Origin: Dipetalonema caudispina
Taxonomy: Eukaryota; Nematoda; Chromadorea; Rhabditida; Onchocercidae
Length of the DNA: 64,000 bases
Direction: 5' to 3'
Assembly (NCBI GenBank): GCA_013365325.1
Contig: JABVXV010000022.1
Location: forward strand, 430,847 to 494,846
Both the position numbers and the translations under genes were made by a program. Position 1 is the first letter of the stretch, and the number at the start of each line of letters is the position of its first letter. Under the pieces are notes generated by a model. That model saw only the letters and a program-made list of their open reading frames with translations. It ran no database searches and was not told the DNA's origin. Positions 63,881-64,000 of the stretch are shown here, piece after piece.

Positions 63881-64000
<120 letters not shown>

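Overview
The window is AT-rich eukaryotic DNA from a nematode, most likely a filarial or other spirurid worm. Three things point there: split genes with consensus GT-AG introns of roughly 60-600 bp; poly-pyrimidine/AG acceptors 10-16 nt upstream of several start codons, as expected for spliced-leader trans-splicing; and a gene content that includes a sarcomeric myosin close to C. elegans body-wall myosins and a cuticlin-type ZP protein. Long A and T homopolymers and simple repeats are common. There is no prokaryotic operon structure, CRISPR array, rRNA or recognisable tRNA. Exon models were built by hand from splice signals and reading-frame phase. Exon lengths sum to whole codons in every complete model.

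0-9.1 kb (+): complete 15-exon muscle myosin heavy chain. 9.6-10 kb (+): possible small two-exon gene. 10.2-15.5 kb (-): 17-exon protein with two Tudor domains and a disordered tail. 15.5-20.5 kb: mostly non-coding, with a pair of ~145-bp hairpin-bearing direct repeats and one orphan-looking terminal exon. 20.5-23.3 kb (-): complete SLC35A-type nucleotide-sugar transporter with a GC-AG intron. 24.0-28.8 kb (-): complete polynucleotide kinase 3'-phosphatase (PNKP) followed by a second, shortened copy of its last exon.

28.8-32.7 kb: no convincing gene. 32.7-36.0 kb (+): complete cuticlin-like ZP protein with an extra exon in the ZP linker. 37.3-42.8 kb (-): unrecognised protein with a C-terminal coiled coil. 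42.8-54.9 kb: very AT-rich, with a 48-bp minisatellite and two short candidate genes on the minus strand. 54.9-58.5 kb (+): class B (secretin-family) GPCR whose N-terminal end is unresolved. 58.5-64.0 kb: sparse candidate exons, ending in an ATT microsatellite that runs off the window.

The genes do not form one pathway. They are a muscle motor, a putative germline/RNA-granule adaptor, a Golgi sugar transporter, a DNA end-repair enzyme, a cuticle protein and a neuropeptide-type receptor side by side, as is normal for a nematode chromosome arm. No clearly new system was proven. The points most worth a second look are the duplicated PNKP terminal exon, the ZP-linker exon, the paired hairpin repeats and the uncharacterised minus-strand genes.
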